Source: Sarcocystis neurona (lineage: Eukaryota > Apicomplexa > Conoidasida > Eucoccidiorida > Sarcocystidae). Taken from it: DNA of 64,000 bases. The DNA is taken from the NCBI GenBank assembly GCA_000727475.1, contig KL647297.1, forward strand, positions 1,459,295 to 1,523,294. The letters run 5' to 3'. Made by a program: the position numbers and the translations under genes. Positions 33,856-42,829 of the stretch are shown here, piece by piece. Position 1 is the stretch's first letter. Each line of letters begins with the position of its first letter. A model generated the notes under the pieces. That model worked only from the letters and a program-made list of their open reading frames with translations. It had not been told where the DNA came from and ran no database searches.

Positions 33856-34149
33856 CTACACCCGTGTCTCTGCCTGGGCCAGTGGCCTCTGTCCCTGTTG
33901 CAGTGGCCTCTCCCTATTGCACTGGCTTGTCTCCGTGTTGCAGTGACCTGTCTCCCTGTTGCACTGGCTTGTCTCCGTGTCACACTGGCTTGTGTAGGGA
34001 AGCGGAGTGAATTCTAGGGGCCTCTCTCTATGTGAGTTTGCAGACGTCCATTTGTTTTCGTCTGCGCGTGCGGGCGGGGCCGGTGCACGGCGGTGGTCTG
34101 CGACTGTGGCTTGTGTCGAGAGACACGGGTCTGTTGGCTGCTTCCTCAA
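33856..34149 (-). CDS. Minus-strand frame with a 7-residue tandem repeat
   Basis: The minus frame holds repeats of the type TSQCNRE, TGHCNTE and TSQCDTE, encoded by 21-bp units at 33,880-33,996. Its N-terminal half is non-repetitive and Ala/Arg/Pro-containing. One unit is 19 bp, so the frame would shift inside the array if it were read on plus. On minus the repeats nearest the start stay in register and the last two degrade to RPLQQGQ and RPLAQAE. No ATG was seen at the annotated left limit, so it is a frame, not a full gene model. Function unknown. Confidence 0.3.
   Translation of the reverse strand: MRKQPTDPCLSTQATVADHRRAPAPPARADENKWTSANSHRERPLEFTPLPYTSQCDTETSQCNRETGHCNTETSQCNRERPLQQGQRPLAQAETRV
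33880..33996. repeat. 21-bp tandem repeat array, six units
   Basis: Units of CACTGGCTTGTCTCCGTGTT type, beginning CA(C/G)TGGC, lie end to end. Five units are 21 bp or start as such and one is 19 bp. Neighbouring units alternate between two subtypes (CAGTGRCCT and CACTGGCTT), suggesting a 42-bp higher-order unit. Confidence 0.85.
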
Positions 34150-34206
34150 GAAATCACCCGCAGACGCTGCAGTTGGTAAAAGGGCCGCACGCTCGGGTTT
34201 TCCTGC

Positions 34207-34521
34207 TTACGTCCCGAGACCTTGTCCGAGGTTTGCAGTAGCCCTAAGTGAGGGACTGACTGTGAGCTGCTGCCTGTGCGCGTAGGCGTGCGTGTAGCTG
34301 TCGCCGTCAGGAAGACAGGGGGGTGTGTACGCTGCCCGTGAGTGCCCAGCATGCCTGCAGACATGTGTTTCTGTGTTGACTATGTCGATGGGGTGCACGT
34401 GCCTGCGGGCAAGCGCACGCTTTCCATTTAACTCTCCTCTTCCCCGACGTACGTCGTTAATGCATGTGCTTGGGAAGGCAGATGTAAGTTTCTTAGTTCC
34501 TGTGTAGCCGATTTGTTGCAC
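34207..34521 (-). CDS. Hypothetical minus-strand frame (104 codons)
   Basis: A mixed-composition minus frame with no low complexity (TSAFPSTCINDVRRGRGELN, then VHPIDIVNTETHVCRHAGHS). No ATG at the 5' limit, and overlapping plus frames are about as long. It is reported only because its composition is unlike the repeats around it. Confidence 0.2.
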   Translation of the reverse strand: MQQIGYTGTKKLTSAFPSTCINDVRRGRGELNGKRALARRHVHPIDIVNTETHVCRHAGHSRAAYTPPCLPDGDSYTHAYAHRQQLTVSPSLRATANLGQGLGT

Positions 34522-35068
34522 CGACAGGCAGCAGCACAGACAAGGAGAGAGGAGAGCCCCTCGCTCACTGTTTTGTGTGTCTGTACGAGGACTGGTTGGT
34601 GCTCAGTTGTTGCTATGGTAGACCGGGTGGTAGTGTGGAACTATTTGCTTGCCACTTCTGCTGTTTCGAGACGAGCGCTACGAAGACGCATTTGCGACAC
34701 GTGTTCTGGCTTCTTCCTGTCGCTGCTTTGTGTGTGTGTGTGTGTGTGCACGGGGTACGTTTACGTCGGCTGCGGCAGCGAAGTGGAGGTGGGTTGAGGG
34801 GAACTCCTGCTGCAGAGGGCAAAAAGACACCAAGTGTGTGGCCAAGTGGCCAACTTTGTTGGGGCGGGAGGCAGTGTCGGGTAAAGGGAGGTTGAAGGTC
34901 TCAGTGACATGAAGGTGGCGTGCGGGAAACGGTCGGAATGTGCGTCTGTTGTATGCGTACCCCAACGCGGGTGCCGCAGCTACTTTTGTTCTCGGCGTGG
35001 ATCTGGATTTTGAGCGTACGCGCTTTTTTCGACTTTGCGGTCGTGCAAAAGGACGTTGAGAGTGGTGG

Positions 35069-36241
35069 ATGGGTGGTGTGCAAGCTGCCTGTGTTCGAGT
35101 CTACTACCAGCGATCGGATGCTATTTCTCCATTGGATTCTCGTTGCGGGCGGAGAACGACGTCGTGTCGCGTCTTTGATGTATTCATTCGCGACTTGCCG
35201 ACGGGCAGTAGGCCGGTTCTTACTGTGCTACATTTTGTTGCGAGGGAAAAGGCGTTTGCACTTTTGCTGCTTCTTCATCTTGTATTTTGGTGGTTGTTCG
35301 CAGGAACGGGCGTGAACTCGATGCGCGGTGATGGCGGGGAGGCGGGGAAGGTGAGGGAGGAGGAGGTGGAGGACAGCGAAGAAGGAGAGGGAGAAGATGA
35401 AGCAGCGGAGGAGTATATTTCAGACGACGGAGATGACGCAGGCGGGGAAAGACAGCAGGACGAGGAAGAAGAGGGAGATCGAGAGGAAGAGGACGAAGAA
35501 GAAGACAGAGGAGGAGACGGCGTCGGCCACAGTGCAGCAGATGAAGAAGAGGAGGAAGTCGTCGAAGAGGACGAGGAGGATGACGAGGATGATGGGGGTG
35601 GAGAGGAGGATGAGGCGGAGGTAGAAGAAGAGGACGAGGAAGAGGTGGAGGAAGACGACGAAGAAGACGGCGGAAGTGAATCGCTGAGCAGAAGCCGAAG
35701 CAGCGGAGCGTTGAGTGAAGAAGCTGCACAGTCCACACGCAAACGAAGAAGAGAAGACGGCGGAGGAGGTAGAGACGAAGAGACCGCTGCAGGGGAGGAG
35801 GGAGGTGAAGATAACGAAGAAGAAGATTTGGCCGAGGAGGAGGAAGAAGAGTACGAGGAAGAGTACGATGAAGAAGAAGCTCGCCAAGAAGCCGCGGAAG
35901 ATGACCAGGGCGATCATCCCAGCGATGACAACGAGGACGAGGAAGACGAGGAGGAAGAGGAGGAGGAGGACGACGAGGAGGACGAGGAAGAGGAAGCGGC
36001 AGAAGTGGGCGATGCTGTAGCTGGAGGCTTGCGCGCGGATAGAGAACAGGCAGAAGTCCAGGATGATTTGGAAGAGGAAGAAGACGACGGACCCGATGAC
36101 GAGGAAGTTGAGGAAGTTGAGGACGACGAGGAAGAAGAAGCACAGGAAGAAGATTACGAAGCAGAGGAGGACGAAGCTGCTGAAGGGGATGAGAATGTGG
36201 AGACGGCACCGCCGGCAGCGAAGCGGCGAAGAGCTGCTTGA
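35069..36241 (+). CDS. Highly acidic, probably nuclear protein
   Basis: From about 35,340 to 36,230 the plus frame is a long Glu/Asp-rich domain (runs such as EEEEEEEDDEEDEEEEAAE) broken by Ser/Arg patches. It carries two basic clusters, STRKRRRED in the middle and AAKRRRAA at the very end before TGA (36,239), both like nuclear localisation signals. Acidic domains of this kind are common in histone chaperones and nucleolar proteins, but no family-specific motif is visible. The ATG at 35,069 opens the frame. However, the first ~78 residues end in a Leu/Phe stretch that is the translation of a pyrimidine tract closing with GGTGGTTGTTCGCAG, so coding may really begin with an exon at 35,304, or at Met 35,321. 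A 374-codon minus frame (35,220-36,344) is the mirror of the GAA/GAG repeats. Confidence 0.6.
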   Translation: MGGVQAACVRVYYQRSDAISPLDSRCGRRTTSCRVFDVFIRDLPTGSRPVLTVLHFVAREKAFALLLLLHLVFWWLFAGTGVNSMRGDGGEAGKVREEEVEDSEEGEGEDEAAEEYISDDGDDAGGERQQDEEEEGDREEEDEEEDRGGDGVGHSAADEEEEEVVEEDEEDDEDDGGGEEDEAEVEEEDEEEVEEDDEEDGGSESLSRSRSSGALSEEAAQSTRKRRREDGGGGRDEETAAGEEGGEDNEEEDLAEEEEEEYEEEYDEEEARQEAAEDDQGDHPSDDNEDEEDEEEEEEEDDEEDEEEEAAEVGDAVAGGLRADREQAEVQDDLEEEEDDGPDDEEVEEVEDDEEEEAQEEDYEAEEDEAAEGDENVETAPPAAKRRRAA

Positions 36242-36376
36242 AAAAATCAAGCACACAAATGCGTGCCGAGGCGCCACACAACCTCGCTACAGAACCAAGG
36301 TTTCGAAGTACTTTTCTTCGCTTTGAAGAAAAGGTGCCACCCATGAGCTTGTCAAATGCGTGTGCTGTGGAAAAAT

Positions 36377-36522
36377 CGAAACAAAAGTGACAGAAGCTCT
36401 ACATTTTCCTGTAAAGATAGATAGTTCGAAAGTGACAGAAGCTGCACACTCCTGTAAAAGTCGAAAAATTCGGAAGTGACACAAGCTAAACAGTCGTGTG
36501 AAGATACATAGTTCGTGCACAG
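36377..36522. repeat. 43-50 bp tandem repeat, three copies
   Basis: Units begin CGAAA/CGAAAGTGACAGAAGCT near 36,377, 36,427 and 36,471 and end with TAGTT or AAATT. The last copy runs out at 36,513. On minus they translate in one frame (part of a 162-codon frame at 36,287-36,775) as repeating CHFRIF / ASVTFELSIF / ASVTFVSIF words. The array lies 130 bp downstream of the acidic gene's stop. Confidence 0.7.
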
Positions 36523-36900
36523 TAGGTGTCTGCGGAAAACCAGGTAGACGCGGCGCATAGATCTTTACGGAATTCACTGTTCGGCCCAACACACGGTTGT
36601 AAGAGAGTCGGCATGATTCGTGTCTCAAGCGGGTAGGAGGAGCCAAGGCATAGGCTGCATCACTCCTGCTTGGACACCGACAGACTTTTCGTCCATACTC
36701 CTCGCGCCAAAAGTTTCCCGTGCAGCGGCGTAGGGGCACAGAGAGGTGAAAGGAGGAGTAGATTACAGAAGACATTCTCCAGGAGAGATGTAGGTGCAGT
36801 TCCGCCGTGCACAGGATGCTGGAAACATGAATGTCTTAGTGGTGACACGTGCCGTGCAGAATGGCACGGAGACCCTGCCTCCTTGTAGTGGGGTGCACAG

Positions 36901-37052
36901 CATCTTCGAAAGTACGGATCGTGACTGCAGAGCTGTTGTACAGTTATAATTTATCTACGAATGCCTCCAGCACATGCGCGAGATTTGCAGAGGTGGAGAT
37001 AAATTTTTCGAAGGAAATTACTCGTTTGGTCGTTGGCTGTAGTAATTTATAG
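36901..37052 (+). CDS. Exon candidate (phase-1 entry)
   Basis: After GGGGTGCACAG the frame reads KVRIVTAELLYSYNLSTNAS, then FAEVEINFSKEITRLVVGCS, and stops at TAG 37,050. It has no low complexity and alternates hydrophobic residues, like beta strands, with a cysteine after the last strand. This is the same general pattern as residues 130-165 of the 23,031-24,935 product. Partner exons are unknown. Confidence 0.35.
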
Positions 37053-37514
37053 TCCGCGTTAGTCCGCTCCCCCCTACCGTTTGTACCACATATGCCTTGA
37101 CGAAAATATGCACAGCTGCGACCGCGTTGCAAGGATCCAGAGGTCGGACAACTGTGTTTTTTTAGGTATCAGTTTAGGTACACAGAGTGACTGTCACCGT
37201 GATAACCCAACACGGTGTACACACAAGCGACGGCAGTACCACCACCGGCCCCCCGGATGGATAGAGGGAGAAACAAATTTGCCGCGCCTGCCACGGAAAC
37301 GTAATTTCAGAAACGCACGTCCATCTCTGCTGAGAAGTGGCCGCGGACTAGAAGGCTTAGTGCGTATGTACGTATACAACTTGTGCCATAGAAAATTATC
37401 CGTACCCGTTTTTCAACGGATTTGTGTATGAACTGGAAATAAGGAGCGGTTTTTAAGGGCAAGAAATCCGCCCATGTAGAGAAATTGGTCGGGTCGGTGA
37501 GCTTCGTGTCAACC

Positions 37515-37835
37515 ATGATCTGTGGGAGAGGTCATCGCGACGATGAAGGTGAGACCGGCGCGTGCACCTGGGTGACACATGGAAATACGGACAACCGTAT
37601 TAAAGTGCGGCGCGACACTTGCGGTACACAACGGGGAAAGCATTTCAGCAGGAACCAGCAAAGTCTTCGTTCACTCTACGTGCCGCTGCGAGGTACCACA
37701 AAGATGTATGCTTGTGTATTCCTTGCAGTTTTAGAATGTAAATTACCCCGCCCGAGTGTGCTGCTTACAAGATGTATGGATTGTAGAAGTATGCGTTCCC
37801 GGCAACGTAAGGATCTGCCTGAGGAACCTAACTGA
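37515..37835 (+). CDS. Hypothetical cysteine-containing open frame
   Basis: ATG 37,515 opens a frame of 106 codons to TGA. It is rich in Arg, Thr and Cys with segments SLRSLYVPLRGTTKMYACVF and LECKLPRPSVLLTRCMDC. A possible intron lies inside (GAG|GTACCA near 37,692 to TGTATTCCTTGCAG at 37,730). Also GAAG|GTGAGA at 37,550 is donor-like, so the ATG-proximal part might be a separate short exon. The strand-P-strand-C order again resembles neighbouring exon candidates. Confidence 0.35.
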   Translation: MICGRGHRDDEGETGACTWVTHGNTDNRIKVRRDTCGTQRGKHFSRNQQSLRSLYVPLRGTTKMYACVFLAVLECKLPRPSVLLTRCMDCRSMRSRQRKDLPEEPN

Positions 37836-37843
37836 CTCACCGG

Positions 37844-38165
37844 GTGCCAAGGGCAGATTCTTTAGCAGCTGATCTCAGTAATATGGTGATTGAACTGGCC
37901 GTCTGGATCCGTCTCAGAATTTGCTCGAGAGGAGAATCCTGTATGAAGTTCTCGCAGCGGCGTGTTAACGGGGTGTCATTACCAAATGTGGGCGTCAGGC
38001 CTGTTTTTCTAATTATTATATCGTGGCGGACCTATTCTCTAACTCAGACGCACGTGGTCGGATCCTGTTGGCTCGCCTACCGTACGTGGTCCTCGTCATC
38101 CTGTTTTTGGCTCACACGTTTGAATAAATGTGCGCGTCTCTTCTGTTCTGTCATGCGCTAATAGC
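37844..38165 (+). other. Open frame of uncertain status
   Basis: A 105-codon plus frame contains MKFSQRRVNG (ATG at 37,941) and a short hydrophobic stretch VRPVFLIIISW. It lies between two better exon candidates and could supply the start of the exon at 38,241, but no phase-1 donor convinced me. Confidence 0.2.
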
Positions 38166-38240
38166 CCCAAAGGTCTGTCCTAAATAAGGTTGGAATCCTT
38201 TAACCTCTGCTTATCATTCTTTCTTCTCTGTCTTTTGCAG

Positions 38241-38359
38241 TCAAGCCTTCTATTCGTATGCCTGGGAGCTTCTTGGATGTGTGCCTTCCGTCTGTTTTCA
38301 GTGATGGGGGCAGGAAGCCCTTTTTGTCTTGTTCCAACATCCACTTCGATTGCAAGAGG
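38241..38359 (+). CDS. Internal exon candidate with both splice sites
   Basis: The acceptor is CATTCTTTCTTCTCTGTCTTTTGCAG (very strong) and the donor is AGAGG|GTACGT. Entering in phase 1 the frame is open and reads KPSIRMPGSFLDVCLP, then SVFSDGGRKPFLSCSNIHFD and CKR. The order hydrophobic-x-V-x-L-P, F-x-x-C, C-K matches the module of the 23,031-24,935 gene (ISLP, FVC, LKC-K-V). The other two frames are either stopped or strongly Leu/Cys/Phe-biased. Partner exons are not fixed. Confidence 0.45.
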
Positions 38360-38659
38360 GTACGTGGGAGGTGGCGATAGGTCGTCTACGTTTGGCAGCA
38401 TTTTAGGGATTGTGCCCGTACACGTGCAATGTTTTTTGATTTTTGCAAAAGTGTCAACGGTCTGTGCTCTTTGAAAACTTTATCTCTTTGACCTATTCGA
38501 AAAGCAGTACCTCGTAGCGCCTTTCTCACGCAGCGCGGCGCCTTTGTGTATATTACATATATAATATATACCAACACGTGTGCACTGGCGTACGTCTGTA
38601 AGCAACTCGAGGCCTCGCTAAGGGCCCGTCGTCGACTCCGTCTTCTGGCGAAAGATACA

Positions 38660-38911
38660 TCAGTTGTATTGCATATTTGTATCTGCGTGTACCAGTGAGC
38701 GCCGGAACCTAACCAGGCATCGGCGACCAATCTTGGTCAACAGCGCTTCTGTAATCTGACGCGTGGTTTGGAAACCTAATGAATCAGTAAAGAATTGCTT
38801 ACTTGAAAACATGCGCGTTACTCGGCAGCGGAACTGAGAGGCGTAGTAATCCTCTGTTGCAAGAAGACAAAATAAATTCAATGCTTCGGTCACGTATGAC
38901 TACTACAAGAT
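38660..38911 (-). CDS. Minus-strand exon candidate
   Basis: The minus frame after a GCATCTTGTAG acceptor reads VTEALNLFCLLATEDYYASQ, FRCRVTRMFSSKQFFTDSLG and QITEALLTKIGRRCLVRFR to TGA at 38,660. The composition is balanced and there is no repeat. An internal GTTAGG could also act as donor. The gene is unknown. It lies between plus-strand candidates, so one of the sets may be spurious. Confidence 0.35.
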
Positions 38912-39298
38912 GCATATGTAACCGTCTCGTTTAGGACGACGAAATTTGTTTAGCGTATTTCGCGCACCGCTTTTTTTCCGAAGCGGTTTGCTTGCGCAGC
39001 TTCTTCCGTCAGGACCGCGCTAGTGACAACACTTCGGCATCATGCGACGAATTCTGAGCTGGGTGAACCTGCGAGATGGGGTGTTGCACTTTCCGTTGAG
39101 TAGCTACCAAAACTGCTGAGCAACTTGAGCGCTTCAGGAGTTAGTCGCGGTTACTGTCGCTACCGTTGACTTTAGCGGAACAAACAAGGTGTCATGCGTA
39201 GGGGAAGATTTACGTCCGTGCTGGTTACACACATACGGAGGCTCCAAATGCTGTGCCTTCTGCACTGTTGCAAGACCGAAAATCCTACAGTCTTCCAG

Positions 39299-39589
39299 GA
39301 TCTGTTGACATCGATTCACCTTGTGAGTGGGAGAGGCGGCAAGCGGAAGACTTGCTTCAAGGTTTGTCAGTGACCCATTCGTGTGCGTCGCCACTGTGCA
39401 CCTGTCGCTCCTGCCGGAATTTTCAGCGACTTACCGAAAAAGTCAGAAAAATGTACAAAACCACTGGACACAGCACTGCGCAAATACAAATCAGCAAGCA
39501 CGCACATGCACGCAGTACAAATTTTTCAAATGTCTGCTGGTGGGAAGTGACTTGGACGAAGGCAGACTCGCGTGGAGGTGGCACATCAG
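39299..39589 (+). CDS. Internal exon candidate, symmetric phase 1-1
   Basis: The acceptor CCTACAGTCTTCCAG and the donor CATCAG|GTGAGT bracket 291 bp (97 codons) that are open in one frame. The frame enters and leaves in phase 1, the arrangement that lets a module be duplicated or shuffled. It reads DIDSPCEWERRQAEDLLQGL, then LCTCRSCRNFQRLTEKVRKM and AQIQISKHAHARSTNFSNVC. Nine cysteine or tryptophan positions and no low complexity. A second frame (39,327-39,593) is also open to the donor, so the register is likely but not certain. Confidence 0.4.
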
Positions 39590-39937
39590 GTGAGTACCCC
39601 TTAGTACTCGTGAGTTTCACTAGTTAGCTCTCTGGCGCGTAACACTGTATTGCTGAACTCGGCGTCGTGATCTCATTTAGAAGCACCCTCTGGCGCTTTG
39701 AGGTCGATTTCTTGAGGCATGGGGTGCTACGAGTTTTTAGTGGTTAACGTCGGTACAAACTCTGCCCCAAGATAGGAGGTTCTCAACGACATGCAAGAGT
39801 TCAAAATCCTATACCAGGTTACTCACTACAGGGGACAATCACACGTGTGTATGTCTACATATACACGTATGTTACACATCCATGTGTGCCTACAGGAGTA
39901 CATTGTACTACTGTACAGTATGTGCATGTAGACGCAG

Positions 39938-40136
39938 ATATTTGAACGTTGCACGGCACACCAGCTACGTATTCGGCGTGGCTCTTAAGAAGAACTGGGT
40001 ACAGATGGGCTCTTACGCCCCGCCCCGTACTTCCTCGTGTGGCATACATATACTCGATGACGGTCCATGCGTTGCACACTCTGATGTATTCGTTTTGATG
40101 CGGTCCATACAACCTGTTGAAACAAAGGTGATCTGA
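39938..40136 (+). CDS. Exon candidate (competes with a minus frame)
   Basis: After ATGTAGACGCAG the frame reads YLNVARHTSYVFGVALKKNW, VQMGSYAPPRTSSCGIHILD and DVFVLMRSIQPVETKVI to TGA. It is balanced and strand-like. A 118-codon minus frame (39,855-40,211) covers the same DNA and is also protein-like (CNVQISASTCTYCTVVQC). I prefer plus because of the acceptor, weakly. Confidence 0.3.
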
Positions 40137-40335
40137 TCCAAGAATACTACCGGGGTGGCAAATATACGCCTGTGGATAGAACATGTGATTAATGTGTACA
40201 CCCTTACACACTCTTTTCTGGTTGTAATCTTAATGCTGTCCCTAGAATTTAGAGCAGCGGAAGTGATCAGACCTATAAAAACGACCGGCCGCGTTAAAAC
40301 TGCCGCTTCAACTGATTACGGCCCTAATAACTAAC

Positions 40336-40600
40336 GTGACAGCACCTCCTTTTTTAGCACTAATCACTACGGTGACGCTGCTCCTCAGTCGTAATACAAC
40401 TTCTTTTATTCATCTTGCAATGGCCACTGCCGTTATTGTTGTACAGGTCCGGCTACTCGCCGCTGCAACGCCGCTCCCCAGTGGCGTGTCTGCTCCCATA
40501 ATCAGGACTCCTGCAACACTAGTCGGCACCCCTGCGATTTCAGCTGCCCTCGCTTGGACGGCCCGGATAGCTTACCGGTCACCCCGTCACTCACTTTTAT
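40336..40600. repeat. Decayed ACT/GCT triplet tract
   Basis: It has the same appearance as the intronic tract at 24,070-24,350: ACT, GCT, GTA and CCT triplets with many substitutions. The plus frame of 88 codons (MTAPPFLALITTVTLLLSRN...) is Ala/Thr/Leu/Pro-biased as expected from such an origin. It could still be coding, since it starts with a signal-like stretch, but I do not call it. Confidence 0.4.
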
Positions 40601-40609
40601 AGAAGTTAG

Positions 40610-41390
40610 GAAAGCCTTTTACCATACGGTGAGCGTCTCGACTCTTCTCATTCTATGCATTTACAATCTCAACCCAAGTCGAGAACGCGCCCTATTGTAT
40701 GCGTACATCCCTACCGTTTATGAGCGGGGCCACAAAATTTATGTGTTTACACTCGTGTGTTCCTACTTCGCCACAGGGGCATTTATCGGTCCGCGCGTCG
40801 AACAGAGGCTTCAACGCAGCGTTCAACCACGCGAGTTTGTGTGAAAGGCGAAACAACATTCTCAACCGTCCACCGCCAGCCGCACCCTGCAGACCCGCAC
40901 AAGTGCTTTGCAGTTTATGTAGTGGCGCAAAAATATCCTACAGAGATCCTGTTGTAGTACAGCTCCACCGAGTCACGGTTACATCGACGCTTCGTGGGGT
41001 CCTTCACAGACTCAAGGATTCAGGTCTAAATCCCCGCTTCCTGCTCGTGTGAAAATCTCAAGGATTCACGTGTTGACCTGCACTCCCCCACTACTGAAGC
41101 GCTCCAACGACCTTCTCCGCCAAGCAGCAGGTTGTGGTTCCCACAACCCTTTTGAACTGAAAAGGTGGACGGTGTTGCTTCTATTGCATGGGGATGCACA
41201 CACAACTGGTTTCAATAGAAAACCCTCAAACCAACTCCCCGGCCAACAGAAGCACGTTCAGACAGTGAAAAGCCCATTCGTCTACATCTTCCAAGCATCG
41301 GTGCGCATATGGCTTTATTTCAACAGAGAGCACGTCAAAACTAATGCCCAGCTACTAGGGGCACACTCAACCTAAAGAGCCTCGTGTACA
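40610..41390. other. Repeat-poor DNA, no gene called
   Basis: Plus frames at 40,554-40,844, 40,699-41,052 (117 codons) and 41,049-41,375 (108 codons) follow each other in different registers. They are mixed-composition with Arg/Ser/Thr bias. No clear splice sites or signal peptide. Exons may be present. Confidence 0.25.
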
Positions 41391-41394
41391 TCTT

Positions 41395-41595
41395 TCATGA
41401 CCAAGCAAATCTCTGTACCATGTCTGTAGGGGGTCCTGAAATTCCTAACCGGGTTTGAACTGCAGGTAGAACAGGGGAAAAACGTATCATTGTCTCGTCT
41501 GTAGGGTGTCGTCTTATTCTCTTCTGGGTTTGAAACGCAGGGAGAACAGTAACAAAGACGTATAGTCCTTTTTGAAAGTGTCTATTACCAGGCAT
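41395..41595 (-). repeat. 75-bp tandem repeat read in one minus frame (25-residue unit)
   Basis: Two diverged copies start with GTCTGTAGGG near 41,422 and 41,497 and share GGGTTTGAA(A/C)(C/T)GCAGG and AGAACAG. The spacing of 75 bp keeps the minus reading frame, giving VTVLPAFQTQKRIRRHPTDE and SPVLPAVQTRLGISGPPTDM. In-frame repetition with amino-acid conservation hints at coding on minus. It directly follows the minus exon candidate at 41,514-41,834, in another register. Confidence 0.5.
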
Positions 41596-41834
41596 TGCGC
41601 ACTTGCGGTTTTATTGCAGATGTACGCAATCCAGAAGTAAGACGCGCATGATTTTCTATTCTCCTCTGAAATGTTACCTCGCCTTCGTCTTCCTTGCAAG
41701 GCAGTTTCACTAGCGTTTCTCCCACTTCTTACGTGGATCGTGTCTTCGCTAGTGGTGGCTGCTGGCCTTTGTTGAGTTCCATCCAGCAATTTATTGACGA
41801 CTGCCGTGTTCAGCGAGAACAACCAGTAGCTGGG
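41514..41834 (-). CDS. Minus-strand exon candidate
   Basis: The minus frame of about 106 codons reads SYWLFSLNTAVVNKLLDGTQ, then IHVRSGRNASETALQGRRRR and ASYFWIAYICNKTASAQCLV, and ends KPRRE at TAA. The composition is balanced with potential N-glycosylation sites (NAS, NKT). There is no ATG at its start, so it would be an internal or terminal exon. Plus-strand frames cover the same DNA (41,694-42,251), so the strand is uncertain. Confidence 0.35.
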   Translation of the reverse strand, partial: PSYWLFSLNTAVVNKLLDGTQQRPAATTSEDTIHVRSGRNASETALQGRRRRGNISEENRKSCASYFWIAYICNKTASAQCLVIDTFKKDYTSLLLFSLRFKPRRE

Positions 41835-41851
41835 CCTTTCTGTGCATTAAC

Positions 41852-42825
41852 ATGCAGCTGCACTACGAGGTTCACGTTTTCACTTACGCAGTGTTTTCTA
41901 CCTTGTTCCTACGGGCAGCTTCATTCCCCATTTCCGCACGAGGTAGCTGTCTCTTCTTCCACCTGCAGGATGCTCAATTTCCACAGTCTGTCTTCCTTTG
42001 CAGGACCACGTGGGATCGCTGCGGCAGATCCTTCCACCATATTCTTCTCAGGTGCGCGTAGTATATATAGATACAGCCACATGTGTGTACGTCTACGTAC
42101 ACACCTAGATAGCGCAGAGGTGTCTAGCACCTTCTCCGTTCGACGACGTGTCTACAGGCTTCCCTTCCGCCTACACTCGTTCCCGTGCACCTTCGGAAGC
42201 TTTCAGAAAGGAATCGATCAAGCAGTCATTGTCTACAAGTTCTGCACTTGATAGCTTCACACTGTGCTGGAGGAGTAAGGCAAGTTGCAGGTTACCGTCT
42301 GGAGAAAAGTCAGCCCTCCTGAAGACTGTCTTCCACTCATATCCTGTATCCTCAAAGTTTTTTTTCTTTTTTTTTGTTTTGCTGCCTCTGCTGCTGCGTG
42401 GGCCACTCCAGTGCTGCTTCCGGCCTGACGGTCCTACGTTTCCGCTCGCTGCTCCTGCTGTGAACGTTACAGCTTTTGAAACACTTCTAACTTCACATGC
42501 CGAGTTCTGGGGAAATTGCTGTCTGTGCTTTTCGGTACTCCCTTTTCTCCTCGCGCGTTCTTCTGCTGCAGCTGTTGCTGCTGGTACAAGGCGTGCTGCC
42601 GGTGCTCTTCGCGTTGCTGTTAACTGCTGCCACTGCGCCGACGTGCTCCGCCTGCAGGGCCCAGTGCTGCTCGCGTCTTCTGTAGCATGCGATCGGCCAC
42701 AAGTGACCGCCTTAGATAGCGGAAAAGATCTAAAATTGAGAGGATCTACACATTTGCTTGTATATTTACTTCTCCCTGCTTTTCTGTGTCTGGGTAGACG
42801 CGGAGGTTACCGTCTTCCTCGCTGA
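41852..42825 (+). CDS. Tentative secreted/membrane protein, three exons
   Basis: Model: 41,852-41,942, 42,004-42,051 and 42,158-42,825. All junctions are phase 1 and the total is 269 codons, 268 aa. Exon 1 starts MQLHYEVHVFTYAVFSTLFL, a plausible signal peptide, and ends at CGAG|GTAGCT. Acceptors are TCTTCCTTTGCAG and GACGTGTCTACAG. The third exon reads SAYTRSRAPSEAFRKESIKQ and CRLPSGEKSALLKTVFHSYP. It then crosses a poly-T stretch and a GCT-rich part, and ends with HLLVYLLLPAFLCLGRRGGY, a membrane-anchor-like tail. The poly-T piece may be a further in-frame intron (about 42,342-42,410). Doubts: exon 1 can also be read through to 42,061 without splicing, and GCT/CTG repeats inflate openness. 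Confidence 0.3.
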
Positions 42826-42829
42826 ATAA

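Noticed and set aside
35220..36344. 374-codon (and 285-codon, 35,420-36,277) minus frames
   Set aside because: They are the Leu/Pro/Arg and Phe/Leu shadows of the GAA/GAG repeats of the acidic plus-strand gene.
42497..42685. Plus frame starting MPSSGEIAV with a very hydrophobic Leu stretch
   Set aside because: It looks like a signal peptide, but the Leu run is CTG repeat. The overlapping register in the 41,852-42,825 model is open for longer.
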